A DNA stretch of 20,109 bases from Temnopleurus reevesii (Eukaryota; Echinodermata; Echinoidea; Temnopleuroida; Temnopleuridae), in contig BQKZ01001747.1 in NCBI GenBank assembly GCA_036244855.1, positions 77,216 to 97,324 on the forward strand, given 5' to 3'. Under the pieces are notes generated by a model. The model saw only the letters and a list, made by a program, of their open reading frames with translations. It did not search any database and had not been told where the DNA came from. Positions 8,591-17,607 of the stretch are shown one piece after another. The position numbers and the translations under genes were made by a program. Numbering within the stretch: position 1 is the stretch's first letter; each line of letters opens with the position of its first letter.

Positions 8591-8757
8591 TTTGCAGAGG
8601 TTTCATGAAGCTTGTTGCAGTGACAATTTAGTCAGCGCCGACTAATCCAATGAAATCCTTGAATTTGAATGGATGAAGAGCACTGTCTCTGACTGTTGCT
8701 ATAGTAACTGTCAGAGAATGAGTGCTTGCCATGACAAGCTTTGGTGAAAAATCCTCC
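8591..8757. repeat. Dispersed repeat carrying an RFX-like X-box, copy 1
   Basis: Matches 19607-19745 in inverted orientation. Shared blocks are tttcatgaagcttgttgcag, agtcagcgccgact and ctctgactgttgctatagta. The block GTTGCTATAGTAAC at 8695-8708 fits the X-box layout GTNRCC-N-RGYAAC with small deviations. Ends form a weak inverted repeat (tttcatgaagcttgt / acaagctttggtgaaaaa), suggesting a MITE. It lies just past the zinc transporter 3' end. Confidence 0.7.
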
Positions 8758-8786
8758 TCATGGCCTTGCAATCAAGCGGAGCTGTT

Positions 8787-8792
8787 TTTATT
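8787..8792 (-). terminator. Candidate polyadenylation signal for the ZIP gene
   Basis: AATAAA on the minus strand about 70 bases after the stop codon. A second one is at 8305-8310, inside the 440-bp element. Confidence 0.3.
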
Positions 8793-8860
8793 AATTTCTA
8801 TACAAGGTTATTTCACGCAGGAGGCTTCATGACTTTAAATAATTACATTGCTTTATGTAC

Positions 8861-9901
8861 TTATCCGACAATTTCTAGCAGAGCCAATGCAGCATACCCT
8901 ACTGCTGTAAAAAGAACTTTCCGTCCTCTGTATTTTCCATCCTCAAATTCATGGTTCAAGATCTCAAAGAATGTCACAAAGATGAAAATACCAGCGGCAA
9001 TGGCCTGCATGACCGCCGAACATACGTCGGCACCAAAACTATGATTTGATTGGATACCAACACCGATGGCTGTACCTAAAGGGATCATGCCTGAAAATAT
9101 CACGCTGTAGATGATGTATGCTGAAAGGCGGACTTCACTTTTAAGAAGGCTAGCCCCAAGAGCGAATGCTGCAAGGCTTTCATGCGCTACCATGGCAACA
9201 AGAAGGTAGACGATTTGCTTGATGTCTTCCTGTAAGCCGAGCGCCATTCCTTCGAAGACGGAGTGTACGGATAAGGCGAGGAGGAGAATGATGGAATGTA
9301 TAACGTTTGTGGCTCCAATTTTAGCGTAGTGGCTGTGTCCATGTGAGTGATTATTAAGTGACGAATTCGGCAAGTGGCTGTGGTTAGATGATCTACTCCT
9401 ACTTTTCCCATTTGCAAGAGTGCTTTTACTGCTAAGCTGGGAAGGAGATGCAAATATAACCTCATCATCGTCATCCTCTTCTATACTAAGTTGCGTATCT
9501 GACTCACTTTCAATTTGTCGTAAATGCACATACTCTACCGTCTGTGAAGAATTCCGACTCTGTGCTGCAGTGACGGCCTGTTCCAGCGCCAATATCAAAA
9601 AGAATCCCGATATGACAACAGCCTCACAGACAGGATATTCCGTCTTGTAGTCGCTCGTTATGAAAATCTCCTCAAATTTTTTTCTCGCTGATGGTATGAG
9701 ACCAAGGAAACACGTTGCCAAGAATACGCCTCCTGCTAGGCAGTTGCAGAAGCTGCGGATCTTGTCTGAGCGTTCGGTTTGGGCGTCTGTCTGGTTGGCG
9801 CGACGGCCGAACACTTTGAGGGGTAGTAACGCACCTAGTAGAGTCACAACGAAGACGATCACCATGCAGACCGCTAGGAGGATTTTTATGTTGGTCTCCA
9901 T
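8861..9901 (-). CDS. ZIP family zinc transporter, SLC39A1/2/3 type
   Basis: Plasma-membrane ZIP proteins move Zn2+ into the cytosol. The 346-residue protein has the expected eight hydrophobic segments, at about residues 8-28, 51-70, 92-112, 199-222, 229-250, 261-281, 291-313 and 328-344. The long loop between segments 3 and 4 (113-198) contains an acidic patch EEDDDDE (141-147) and a histidine cluster NHSHGHSHY (184-192). Segment 4 has HSVFEGMALGLQ (213-224), the subfamily II signature with transport-site His213 and Glu217. Segment 5 has HESLAAFALG (240-249); vertebrate ZIP1-3 usually have HK here, so Glu241 is notable. The length fits ZIP1-3 (about 310-325) plus a longer loop. The ATG at 9899-9901 is preceded by tttcag|TCGTC, an acceptor, so coding is in one exon behind a 5'-UTR intron. 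It is divergent to CZIB. Which paralogue (1, 2 or 3) cannot be told. Confidence 0.94.
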   Translation of the reverse strand: METNIKILLAVCMVIVFVVTLLGALLPLKVFGRRANQTDAQTERSDKIRSFCNCLAGGVFLATCFLGLIPSARKKFEEIFITSDYKTEYPVCEAVVISGFFLILALEQAVTAAQSRNSSQTVEYVHLRQIESESDTQLSIEEDDDDEVIFASPSQLSSKSTLANGKSRSRSSNHSHLPNSSLNNHSHGHSHYAKIGATNVIHSIILLLALSVHSVFEGMALGLQEDIKQIVYLLVAMVAHESLAAFALGASLLKSEVRLSAYIIYSVIFSGMIPLGTAIGVGIQSNHSFGADVCSAVMQAIAAGIFIFVTFFEILNHEFEDGKYRGRKVLFTAVGYAALALLEIVG

Positions 9902-9906
9902 GACGA

Positions 9907-9994
9907 CTGAAAAAAGAAAGATGAGATTCTGTTACAATTGAGTCTTCATCTGTATGAACTAAAAGTGAGAGAAAACTTAACATTAACAGCTTAC
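9907..9994 (-). other. Likely 5'-UTR intron of the ZIP gene
   Basis: Read on the minus strand, a strong donor AG|GTAAGCT (intron from 9994) and an acceptor cttttttcag (ending 9907) bracket 88 bp. Exon 2 would begin five bases before the start codon. The acceptor is convincing; the donor could be another one further upstream, for example a GTGAGT near 10931-10936. Confidence 0.5.
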
Positions 9995-11601
9995 CTACTT
10001 AAAATGTAGCAAATCAAGGACTATTCTTGAAATAAATAATAAATTTTTATATATTCAAGGAGAGGGGATTTCCGATAGTAGAAAAATTTAATAGCTAAAT
10101 TGGGCTTGCAGCTATAGCTGCCGATGTCTGACCTAAGCAGACAAAGAACACTAACAAGAAGAAAAAAAGTTAAAAAGTTCAGGTCAGGATTATCAGGTCA
10201 GGATTATTTGGAAAAGGTGATGATTATTTATGCTGCCCAAAATAATGCATAATGGGAGGTCCCACGTCTGCGCACCTAAACATTCAGCTTGAAACAAACA
10301 TGAAGTCAATGAATATGCAATTCAATTTTAATCTGATATTATCACAGATATCCTGAAGAATATGTGTGAGAAATATCTCAGCAGAATCTGACCAGGAACA
10401 ATGTCATTTTATATGAAATATACACCCCTCTAATTTTTGCCGTTCAAAATATTTGGGTCCCTTCTCTGCTCTGCATCCCATTCACTTTACACGCGGTTGG
10501 AGATTTTCAAGAAAAAGTCTTGATTTCACCGAGCGCACGAGTTACATTGCGTATGTCAATGAGGCGCAGATGAGGGACCTGGAGTAGAGGAGGAGCCCCG
10601 GCCCTACCATACAAGTATGTAAATCCATAGAGGTAAACAAAACCCCCAGATTAAACCAAAATCATATTAGATCTCTTTAAATCAACATGAAGGTTGAATA
10701 GTATGCAACATAAAATTATTGATCATATATATATGTTATACATGTATCAAAATGATGCCTGAACTTTTAGTTTTAAATACTCTTGGTAAAATCTTTGGAC
10801 ATACATTAGAAATAGAACATCTTAATAAACTCAAGTCAAGATTATGTTTTTATTTTATTTAATTTCTTTTTCAACTTGGCAACATCTCACTCAATCTAAG
10901 CCAAAAGGTGACATAGAAAAAGAAGTAGAAACTCACTAAAATGTCTAAATCCAGGAGTCGACAAACGTTCAATTTGTAGAACTTGAGAACATCATATCAA
11001 TATCATTGAAGCGTTGATTCACACATAGCAGCAGTTGACAAGCTGCTACAGTGAAGACCTCGTCGATCGTCCAGGCTAGGCAAAGCAAGCAATACTTGAA
11101 CTTGATCAGCCCATTGCGACACGAAAATGCTTCGAATTGCTAATTTTGTGGATTGATATGATTAGTAACTTTGTCAAGAACCAAAAAGGGTCGTCTGCAA
11201 ATAAAACAGTCTTTCAAAAACTGATTTTGCACTTCGTCGTTGTTTGTTTACTGTCAGTGTAGTGCAAAGAGCAAAAATTACACGTCCTAGCAGAACACGT
11301 ATTTAGCTAGACCCGGAAGCGATATACGTATCAGCTGGGCTGTGGACCGGGGGTGATAACCCTTGATTTAATTTCAAGTCTTTCTAATTATATTTACGGA
11401 ATTCAGTTCTAATTTTAGTAGGTTTATGGTAAATTTTTAATCAAATAGATATGAATTGACTTTAGAAAGACATCAAATGGTGAGGATGACCACGATTATG
11501 CCCAGAATGAGTTATAAAGATATATTTATTTGGTACAATGATTCAGGATATTTTCATAACTTTGTGCCCATCACCGTAATAAGGTATACAGAGACGAAAT
11601 C
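9995..11601. promoter_or_regulatory. Divergent intergenic region between ZIP and CZIB (5' ends and presumed promoters)
   Basis: Holds the 5' ends of both genes. The part at about 10990-11350 is richer in CpG than its surroundings (cctcgtcgatcgtcc; acccggaagcgatatacg) and has an ETS-type CCGGAAGC at 11313-11320, as often found in TATA-less housekeeping promoters. Two metal-response-element cores (TGCRCNC) occur: TGCGCAC at 10269-10275 and its complement form GAGCGCA at 10531-10537; one or two such matches are expected by chance. No other gene is seen. Confidence 0.5.
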
Positions 11602-12260
11602 ATGGTGGTAAGTAGGAATTTGCTTTGCTCCCTTGAATTTGAATTGATTGGTGTATTGTGTTATATCATCATTTTCTGTTTTATTTTTCAGCGACTCGGG
11701 CTGCAGATCAAAGCGAATTTAGAGAACGTGACCAATTTAGGTCCCGACGGTGAGGATTTTCGCTGGTACATGAAGGTAAGTCGGTGATGTGCTCCCCGGG
11801 AGTTTCGGCGGGTTGGGAGAACGTGATGCCGCTGATCTGCAGAATCCCCCACAATCGGATGGGTTTGATTCTGCTTCATAGATTTATTCAAAACGTAAAA
11901 AGCCTTTGCTGTTTCTTTTCACTGACTAATTGTTAATGTGACAATGAACTTACATTTTTTTTAAATGTTGGTATCCCATTTAGCCATTCTAATCAATGGA
12001 GGAATTTAAAAAAAGCAAAACAGAGCCCCATCTCCCTGTAATTTTGTTTTCAGGGTGCTACATAACTTGTTTTAGCGCTTGCCCAACACTACAGGGCAAG
12101 CGAATTTATAGAAATGGCTGAAAGTCATGTGCCCCAAATTTGGCCAAAATGAATTTCTCCTCCCCCCCCCCCCAAAAGAGAATCTGAATGAAAAAAGTAA
12201 ACAATTTTAGTTTAGAGACAGCATTTTTATATTCGTTTTTTCCCCACCCAAGTTTGATTC

Positions 12261-12300
<40 letters not shown>

Positions 12301-15300
12301 TTGCTTAATTCAGGCAAGCAGCTTTTACTTTTGCTAAAAAAATACTTGCCCCACTATGACTTTCACTTGCCCTGGGCAATTGGGCTTATGTAGCTCACTG
12401 TTTTTACATTCAATTAAATGTGTGTATTGTGTGTCATCCTTTTCCTTTATAATATCTTTTTCATACCCAGATGAAATGTAACAGCTGCAATGAAGTTACA
12501 CAAAGCTGGCAATATGTGACCCTTACAGTAAGTGAAATGGGAATGAGAAGGTTAACACACATTGAAAATAAAAGGACCGCTATGGAAATGGAACGAAAAG
12601 AACAAATTTTTTGTCTTGGTCTTTTGAAAAAACATTAGAGGGTATGCATAGGTTCATAAAATCCCAAATATGCAGCATTATATGATAATAAGACAAAGAG
12701 TTAAACGTAAATAAACAGTTTGTTCACGATCAACACATAGAGCTCCATTCCAGCTTTTTTAATGGTTGCTCATTCTTCGGATGCATTTTTTATGCCTCTG
12801 CCATGATAAGGTAGTGCTGGATGCATTTTTTAGATTTATCATGAGAAATTTTCAAAAGTTTAAAAAGTAAAGTGTCTTAGCATGTAAAGGAGATTGAAAC
12901 GTCATTCATTTTTAGGGGAATTAATTTAATGTTTATATTAGCCATCAGCTAATTTTGTTTTGGCCTCGGATACTTTTCAAGGCATATTTTGATGGAGTTA
13001 TCATCCATTCCAACATTTTAAGTCACTGTGTTTTTACAATGATCTAATTCATTGACTTTCGGAACCAGGGAATCCATGCACAGTCTATGGGAATTCCAGA
13101 ATTAGTTGTCATTGGGTTAATGATCATGTTTTCATTTCTGTTTCTCCATTAAAGTGCTCCACATTCTTTGCATGCATATTTTTAATGCCTCTGCCACGAT
13201 AAGGTGGTGCCAAATGCATTCTTTAGATTTTAATCATGAGAAATTTTCAAAAGTTTAAAAAGTGTCTTAGCATCCAACTATGGGAATTCCAGAATTAGTT
13301 GTCATTGGGTTAATGATCATGTTTTCATTTCTGTTTCTCCAGGAAAGTGCTCCACTCAAAGGGGGTAGAGGTAATGCAAGTATGGTCTCAAAATGTAAAC
13401 TATGTAGCAGAGAAAACTCAATACGTGAGTGGTAGATTTGAGTATTTTTGCTGGTTTATTATGTTGCATATATTAGAAATTCGCTATGTTATAGGGTAAA
13501 TGCTGTTTAAACTAATTACATATTTTGATGATAAGTCTGATAATACAGTCCAACCTCGTTATAAAGAGCACTGATATAACAAAATCTTGATATAACAAGG
13601 TAGTTTCCTGGTCTCATCTCTTTGAATTTTATTGTATTTTGGCCCTGATATAACAAGGTTTCGATATAAAGAGATAATTTCTCTGGTCCCAAGGACCTTG
13701 TTATAACGATGTTTGTCTTTTTTCCTTTTTCTAGAAACGCTTGGATCTGTATTTCATACTATATGCCAATATGCCAATTATTCTGTCTTCTAAAAAAAAG
13801 TACAAGTCAAAATTCTTTGCTATAGTATGAATGCTCGGAACAAAGGATTCATCTATTGTTGTGAACAGCTATATTGTTAAGGTGTTCTAAAGATTTGTGA
13901 CTTGCATTGTAGCGAGCATACACATTCAATTATTAATAGAGTTTTTCATAAGTTTTGTTATGTAACATAATTGACAAGTCACTTTCAAAAAGGGAAAATT
14001 GTCTCTTGAGATTTCTTAGGAAATTGTTCCAATCCATCTAGACATTAGTAATTTAAAAATATGTTATGTAATAAGAAAACGATGAGTAGAATTTCTTTGA
14101 CCATTTGAAATGCATTGTTCGATCTTCACTTCTTCCACCTCATCCAACTCTCTTTTGTAGACATATTGAAAGATTTCCTGAAGCCATATTTAATAGAGAA
14201 GAACAACCAGTTCCAGACAGTAGTAGCCTTTGACTGTAGAGGAATGGAACCAGTGGAATATTCATTTAGAGTATGTCACGTTATCTATTTTTGTGGTAGA
14301 AATGTTTAAAGACGTCATGAAGCCTTATCTAGTTGAAAAAACAATTAGTTCCAGACAGTTGTAACATTTTATCGCAGACAGACAGAGCCTGTTTAATGTT
14401 CCTTCAGGGTATGTTTCATGTCAGATTTCGTATGCCACTTATCCATATCCGCCCTTCCTTTTTTCTACTTTTTTTTCCAGTATATATACATTTCATGCTA
14501 GCTTGATGATTTATTTCACTTAGGGCTATTGACCACATTTGGCACTTGATAATTTATTTAACTTAGGGCTACTGACCACATTTGGTACTTCGGTCAATAA
14601 TCTTTTTTTTTTTTTTTTGGGGGGGGGGGTCATTGTATATATTGTATCAAATACATGATCACAGAGAGGAGAGAGAAAATAAATCTGCACATATTTAATC
14701 AATTAGATGGAACAATTCGTTGCATCTTATTGTTGGGAGTAAACCCCTCAAATATTATCTCAATGATATGCAGTCAAAATCACTTTTTTCTCTGCAAACA
14801 TTTATCGAAAAGGTCAAAGTATCAAGTATAAAATAAATGATTTTAGAAAATTGTACCTCTGTCATATTGAGTATCCCTTTAATTGATTTTGCATTACTTG
14901 TAAACTGTGCATACATGTACTTCTTTATAATTAGTTTTCTGTTCTTTCACAATGTCATTCTCTTTCTTTTATCCTCGATTTTTCTTCTCAGAGTGGATTT
15001 AAAGCTGATGGTGTCGATTCTCCTGCCAAATTTACAGACATTGACTTGCAAGAAGAGGTGAGTATTAAAAATCCAATCGGAAGAAATAACAAATTTGTAA
15101 AGCAAGGTGAAATGAATTGGTAAAATTTTACAATATGAAAGAGCTGGAGACATTGATATGCCTGCTTTAATATCCAGTATATTGTGATTGTGACCTTTAC
15201 TATATTTCAAATATATTGTCAAAAGTTGTATTCGTTTGATAAAAAAATATGTCATCTGTTCAATGCAGGAATGGGCAGACTATGATGAACACAAGAACGA

Positions 15301-15352
15301 CACAGTTGGGATTTATGAACTTGAAAGCAAATTCATCAAACTCAAAGTATGA
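11602..15352 (+). CDS. CZIB: CZIB (C1orf123, DUF866), CXXC-motif zinc-binding protein, seven exons
   Basis: Small conserved eukaryotic zinc-binding protein; its cellular role is poorly known. Coding exons are 11602-11607, 11692-11775, 12471-12527, 13343-13424, 14161-14270, 14992-15057 and 15269-15352 (TGA 15350-15352), a total of 489 bases or 162 residues; human is 160. Every intron is GT-AG (donors gtaagt, gtaagt, gtaagt, gtgagt, gtatgt, gtgagt) and all phases join, with His77 split as C|AC across intron 4. Motifs: ENVTNLGPDGEDFRWYMK (13-30), CNSC (Cys33, Cys36), LKGGRGNASMVSKCKLC (54-70, Cys67 and Cys70), RENSI, ECRG-like DCRGMEP, and the end VGIYELESKF. The four cysteines match the family's zinc site. 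The first exon codes only Met-Val. Introns 3-5 contain partial exon copies, a MITE and homopolymer tracts. Divergent partner is the ZIP transporter. Confidence 0.96.
12051..12400. mobile_element. Inverted-repeat element in CZIB intron 2 with GGGCAAG words
   Basis: Left end CAGGGTGCTACATAA (12051) and right end TTATGTAGCTCACTG (to 12400) match at 13 of 15 positions as inverted repeats. Inside, ttgccc/gggcaag words recur at both sides. A C12 run (12162-12173) and a T10-G29 run lie in the middle. No coding content. Confidence 0.55.
12261..12299 (+). repeat. T10-G29 homopolymer junction
   Basis: Ten T followed by 29 G on the coding strand of CZIB intron 2. A run this long can form G-quadruplexes, and its exact length is uncertain in any assembly. 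Confidence 0.9.
12774..13355 (+). repeat. Local duplications in CZIB intron 3 that include the exon 4 acceptor region
   Basis: ctatgggaattccagaatta at 13085 recurs at 13278 (offset 193) and similarity runs through the acceptor into exon 4: ttctccattaaagtgctccac upstream versus ttctccaggaaagtgctcc at the real exon. The upstream copy lost the AG. A further copy of the block with tgcctctgccatgataaggt (12793) recurs at 13196 (offset about 403) and ends in gtgtcttagcat in both. Confidence 0.88.
13546..13717. mobile_element. Pogo-like MITE in CZIB intron 4
   Basis: Starts CAGTCCAACCTCGTTATAAA after TA (13544-13545) and ends with CCTTGTTATAACGATGTTTG, a worn inverted copy of the start. It has the family words gatataacaaggt and ctggtccca. 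Right boundary approximate. Confidence 0.75.
14300..14408 (+). pseudogene. Dead tandem copy of CZIB exon 5
   Basis: Starts right after ggtag (AG at 14298-14299) and ends before gtatgt (14409), like the true exon at 14161-14270. Codon by codon it matches: atgtttaaagacgtcatgaa for the start, ttccagacagttgtaacatt in the middle, ccttcagg at the end. One base is missing in the middle (109 versus 110 bp), the GAA of PVEYSF became TAA (14394-14396), and the Cys codon TGT of DCRG became CGC. Both splice dinucleotides survive. Confidence 0.85.
14502..14587 (+). repeat. 43-bp tandem duplication in CZIB intron 5
   Basis: cttgatgatttatttcactt plus agggctattgaccacatttg recurs 43 bases later with four or five differences. 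Confidence 0.85.
14603..14629 (+). repeat. T16-G11 homopolymer junction
   Basis: Sixteen T followed by eleven G in CZIB intron 5, the same order as the longer tract in intron 2. Confidence 0.9.
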
Positions 15353-15739
15353 GAGTATTTGGACAATTTCCGAAACAGAACAGACACTTTATCAAGGCTT
15401 CCAATGTGCAAGGAGACTGAAATACATCAAGACAGGAATTCACAGTTGGAGGAGGATCTAAGGCATCCATGAGCAGCTTCAATACTTATAATTTTTCATC
15501 CTTGGGTCACAATGCCTTTTTCAACGCTGCATCATTGCTTGTGTATTATCAAGTAGATGCCAATTAACCCTTTAGCAACTGAACCGCTTTAAACCGCCCC
15601 TCCTATCGCTCACTGGACTGCCCGAAACTGCCTGTCATTTGGTCCATAAAGATGTAAGACAGGCAGCAATAATGAAATATAATCTTTACAGCAGTTCGAG
15701 AGAGCCACAAAGGCCAACTAACTACCTAGGATCCCAATA
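15353..15739 (+). other. CZIB 3' UTR and flank
   Basis: No canonical AATAAA is present within the first several hundred bases after the stop, so the polyadenylation site is not assigned. No other gene is seen. Confidence 0.45.
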
Positions 15740-15905
15740 CAGTGAAACCTCTTTATAATGAGGTCGTTGGGACCATGAAAATTACCTTGTTCCTCACTAT
15801 ATCAGGGTAGGAAAACAAAGAACCATAAAGAGCTGGGACCAAAAGAACCTCTGGTTTTAACAGGTATCTTGCTATATCCGACCTCTTTATAACGAGGTTC
15901 CACTG
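15740..15905. mobile_element. Pogo-like MITE, best preserved copy
   Basis: Starts CAGTGAAACCTCTTTATAAT and ends TTATAACGAGGTTCCACTG, flanked by TA at 15738-15739 and 15906-15907; 166 bp. It contains inner inverted words ttgggaccat/ctgggaccaa. Reference copy for this family in the window. Confidence 0.88.
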
Positions 15906-15989
15906 TATCAGGTGTATCAAGCAGCTGCTTGAAACCCTGCACTACCAAATTTCATCTAGTTGCTGATCAGGCTTTGAAGATAATTGCTT

Positions 15990-17515
15990 TAGAAGTAGGG
16001 GTTTGCTTGCAAGGGTTTGTTAGTGTGATTGTGAAGTAGATGCCCTCTATACCTGGATGATGCAAGTATTCATAATTCATGTCTCCTACAATAGCCATGG
16101 ACAAGAGTGTAAAGGGCATGAGGAACAGGATTTGTCATAACTATGAAATCAAAAGAGAAAAACAAACTGGACAAACTAAAGAACCCCCATTCAAGCTCTC
16201 ACAATGACTCCAGCAAACAAACGATAATGTTTCCCTGTCATTCAGCAAGCATGTGTGACATTTGTAATCCTTTTTTGCAGGATAACAGGGAAGGAAATAC
16301 CTTTATTATGCTTTTATAGCCATTGCAAGGGCTTGTTAGTGTGATTATGAAGTAGATGCCCTTTATACCTGGATGATGCAAGTATTCATAATCATGATGT
16401 CTCCTATGATAGCCATGGACAAGAGTGTAAAGGGTGTGAGGAACTGGAAAGGACAAAGAAATAGGACAAAGTAAACAACTCCCATTCTAGCTCTCACAAT
16501 GGCTCTAGCAAACAAAAGATGAATAGCTTCCCTGTCATTCAGCAAGCATGCTTGAAATCTGTTCTACATTTATTTGCAGAATAACAGGAAAGGAAATCCC
16601 TTTTTGTGCTAATACAGCCATTGTTAGGGCTTGCAATTAAGATAATGATATAGATGCTCTTTGCGGATGATGCAAGTGTTCATAATTCATGATGTCTCCT
16701 ACAATAGCCATGGACAAGAGTGAAAAGGGCAGGAGGAACAGGATTTGTCATCACTATGAAATAACAGGAACAAAGAAACTTGGAAAAAGTAGACAACGCC
16801 CATTCAAGCCTTCACAGTGACTCTAGCAGGCACAAGATGCTTGACCGTCATTCGGCAAGAATGTTTGACATCTGTTCTATATTTCTTTTCAGAATAACAG
16901 GGAAGGAAATTCCTTTTTTGTGTGCTTTAGCCATTGTGAGGGATTGCTACTGTGATTATTAAGTAGATGCCCTTTATACCAGAATGGTACAAATGTTTGT
17001 AATTCATGATGTCTCCTACAATAGCCATGGACAAAAGAGTAAAGGGCGTGAGGAACAGGATTTGTCATCACTATGAAATCGAAGAACAAAGAAACTGAAC
17101 AAAATAAACAACCCCAATTCAAGCTCTCACGATGGCTCTATTGCAGGCAAATGATAAATAACTTTCCTGTCATTCAACAAGCACACTTGACGTCTGTTCT
17201 ACATTTCTTTGGGGAATAACAGGGAAGTACATTGTAATTTCATTTTGTGCTCTCAGAGCCATTGTATGGGCTTGCTAGTGTGATTATGAAGTAGATGCCC
17301 TTTATGCCCGGATGATGCAAGTGTTCATAATTTATGGTGTCTCCTACAATGGCCTTGGACACGCGTGTAAAGGGCATGTGGAACAAGACGTGTCATCACT
17401 ATGAAATTGAAGAACAATCTTCAATCACGAAGCATGCTTGACGTTTGTCCTATATGTTTTCCAGAATAACAGGGAAGGAAATTTCTTTCATATGCTTGAG
17501 ACATTGTCAGGGGTT
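15990..17515 (+). repeat. Tandem array of five units of about 300-330 bp
   Basis: tagatgcc (or tagatgct) marks the units at 16037, 16353, 16651, 16964 and 17292, giving spacings of 316, 298, 313 and 328 bp. Each unit has gaagtagatgccctttatac, tctcctacaatagccatgga, gagtgtaaagggcgtgagga, ctgtcattcagcaagcatg and agaataacagggaaggaaat in that order, and a last partial unit ends near 17515. Within a unit GCCCTTTA and TAAAGGGC form an inverted pair. Open frames on the minus strand (16238-16456, 16889-17122) are homologous only because of the repeat. Confidence 0.92.
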
Positions 17516-17607
17516 GATTGGGAAGTTGTTTGTCTTGTTCTTTTTCTTTGTCCTTGGCTTTCATAGTGCATATTTGTATGTGTTACAAAGGCGAGATTGC
17601 CAACCAT

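Noticed and set aside
9660..9983. Open frames on the plus strand and in another minus frame across the ZIP gene start
   Set aside because: Shadows of the transporter coding sequence; hydrophobic segments and signatures are only in the 346-residue frame.
11602..11787. 61-codon open frame that reads straight through CZIB intron 1
   Set aside because: The intron has good gtaagt and ttttcag sites, and splicing restores MVRLGLQIKA, which aligns with the family start; read-through adds a hydrophobic stretch the family lacks.
16238..17122. Homologous minus-strand open frames (PVPH.LY..VHGY.RRHH)
   Set aside because: They resemble each other only because they lie in successive units of the tandem array; other units have stops at the same places.
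15990..17515. CRISPR-like array
   Set aside because: Units are about 310 bp and fully repetitive without short constant repeats and unique spacers, in a eukaryotic setting.
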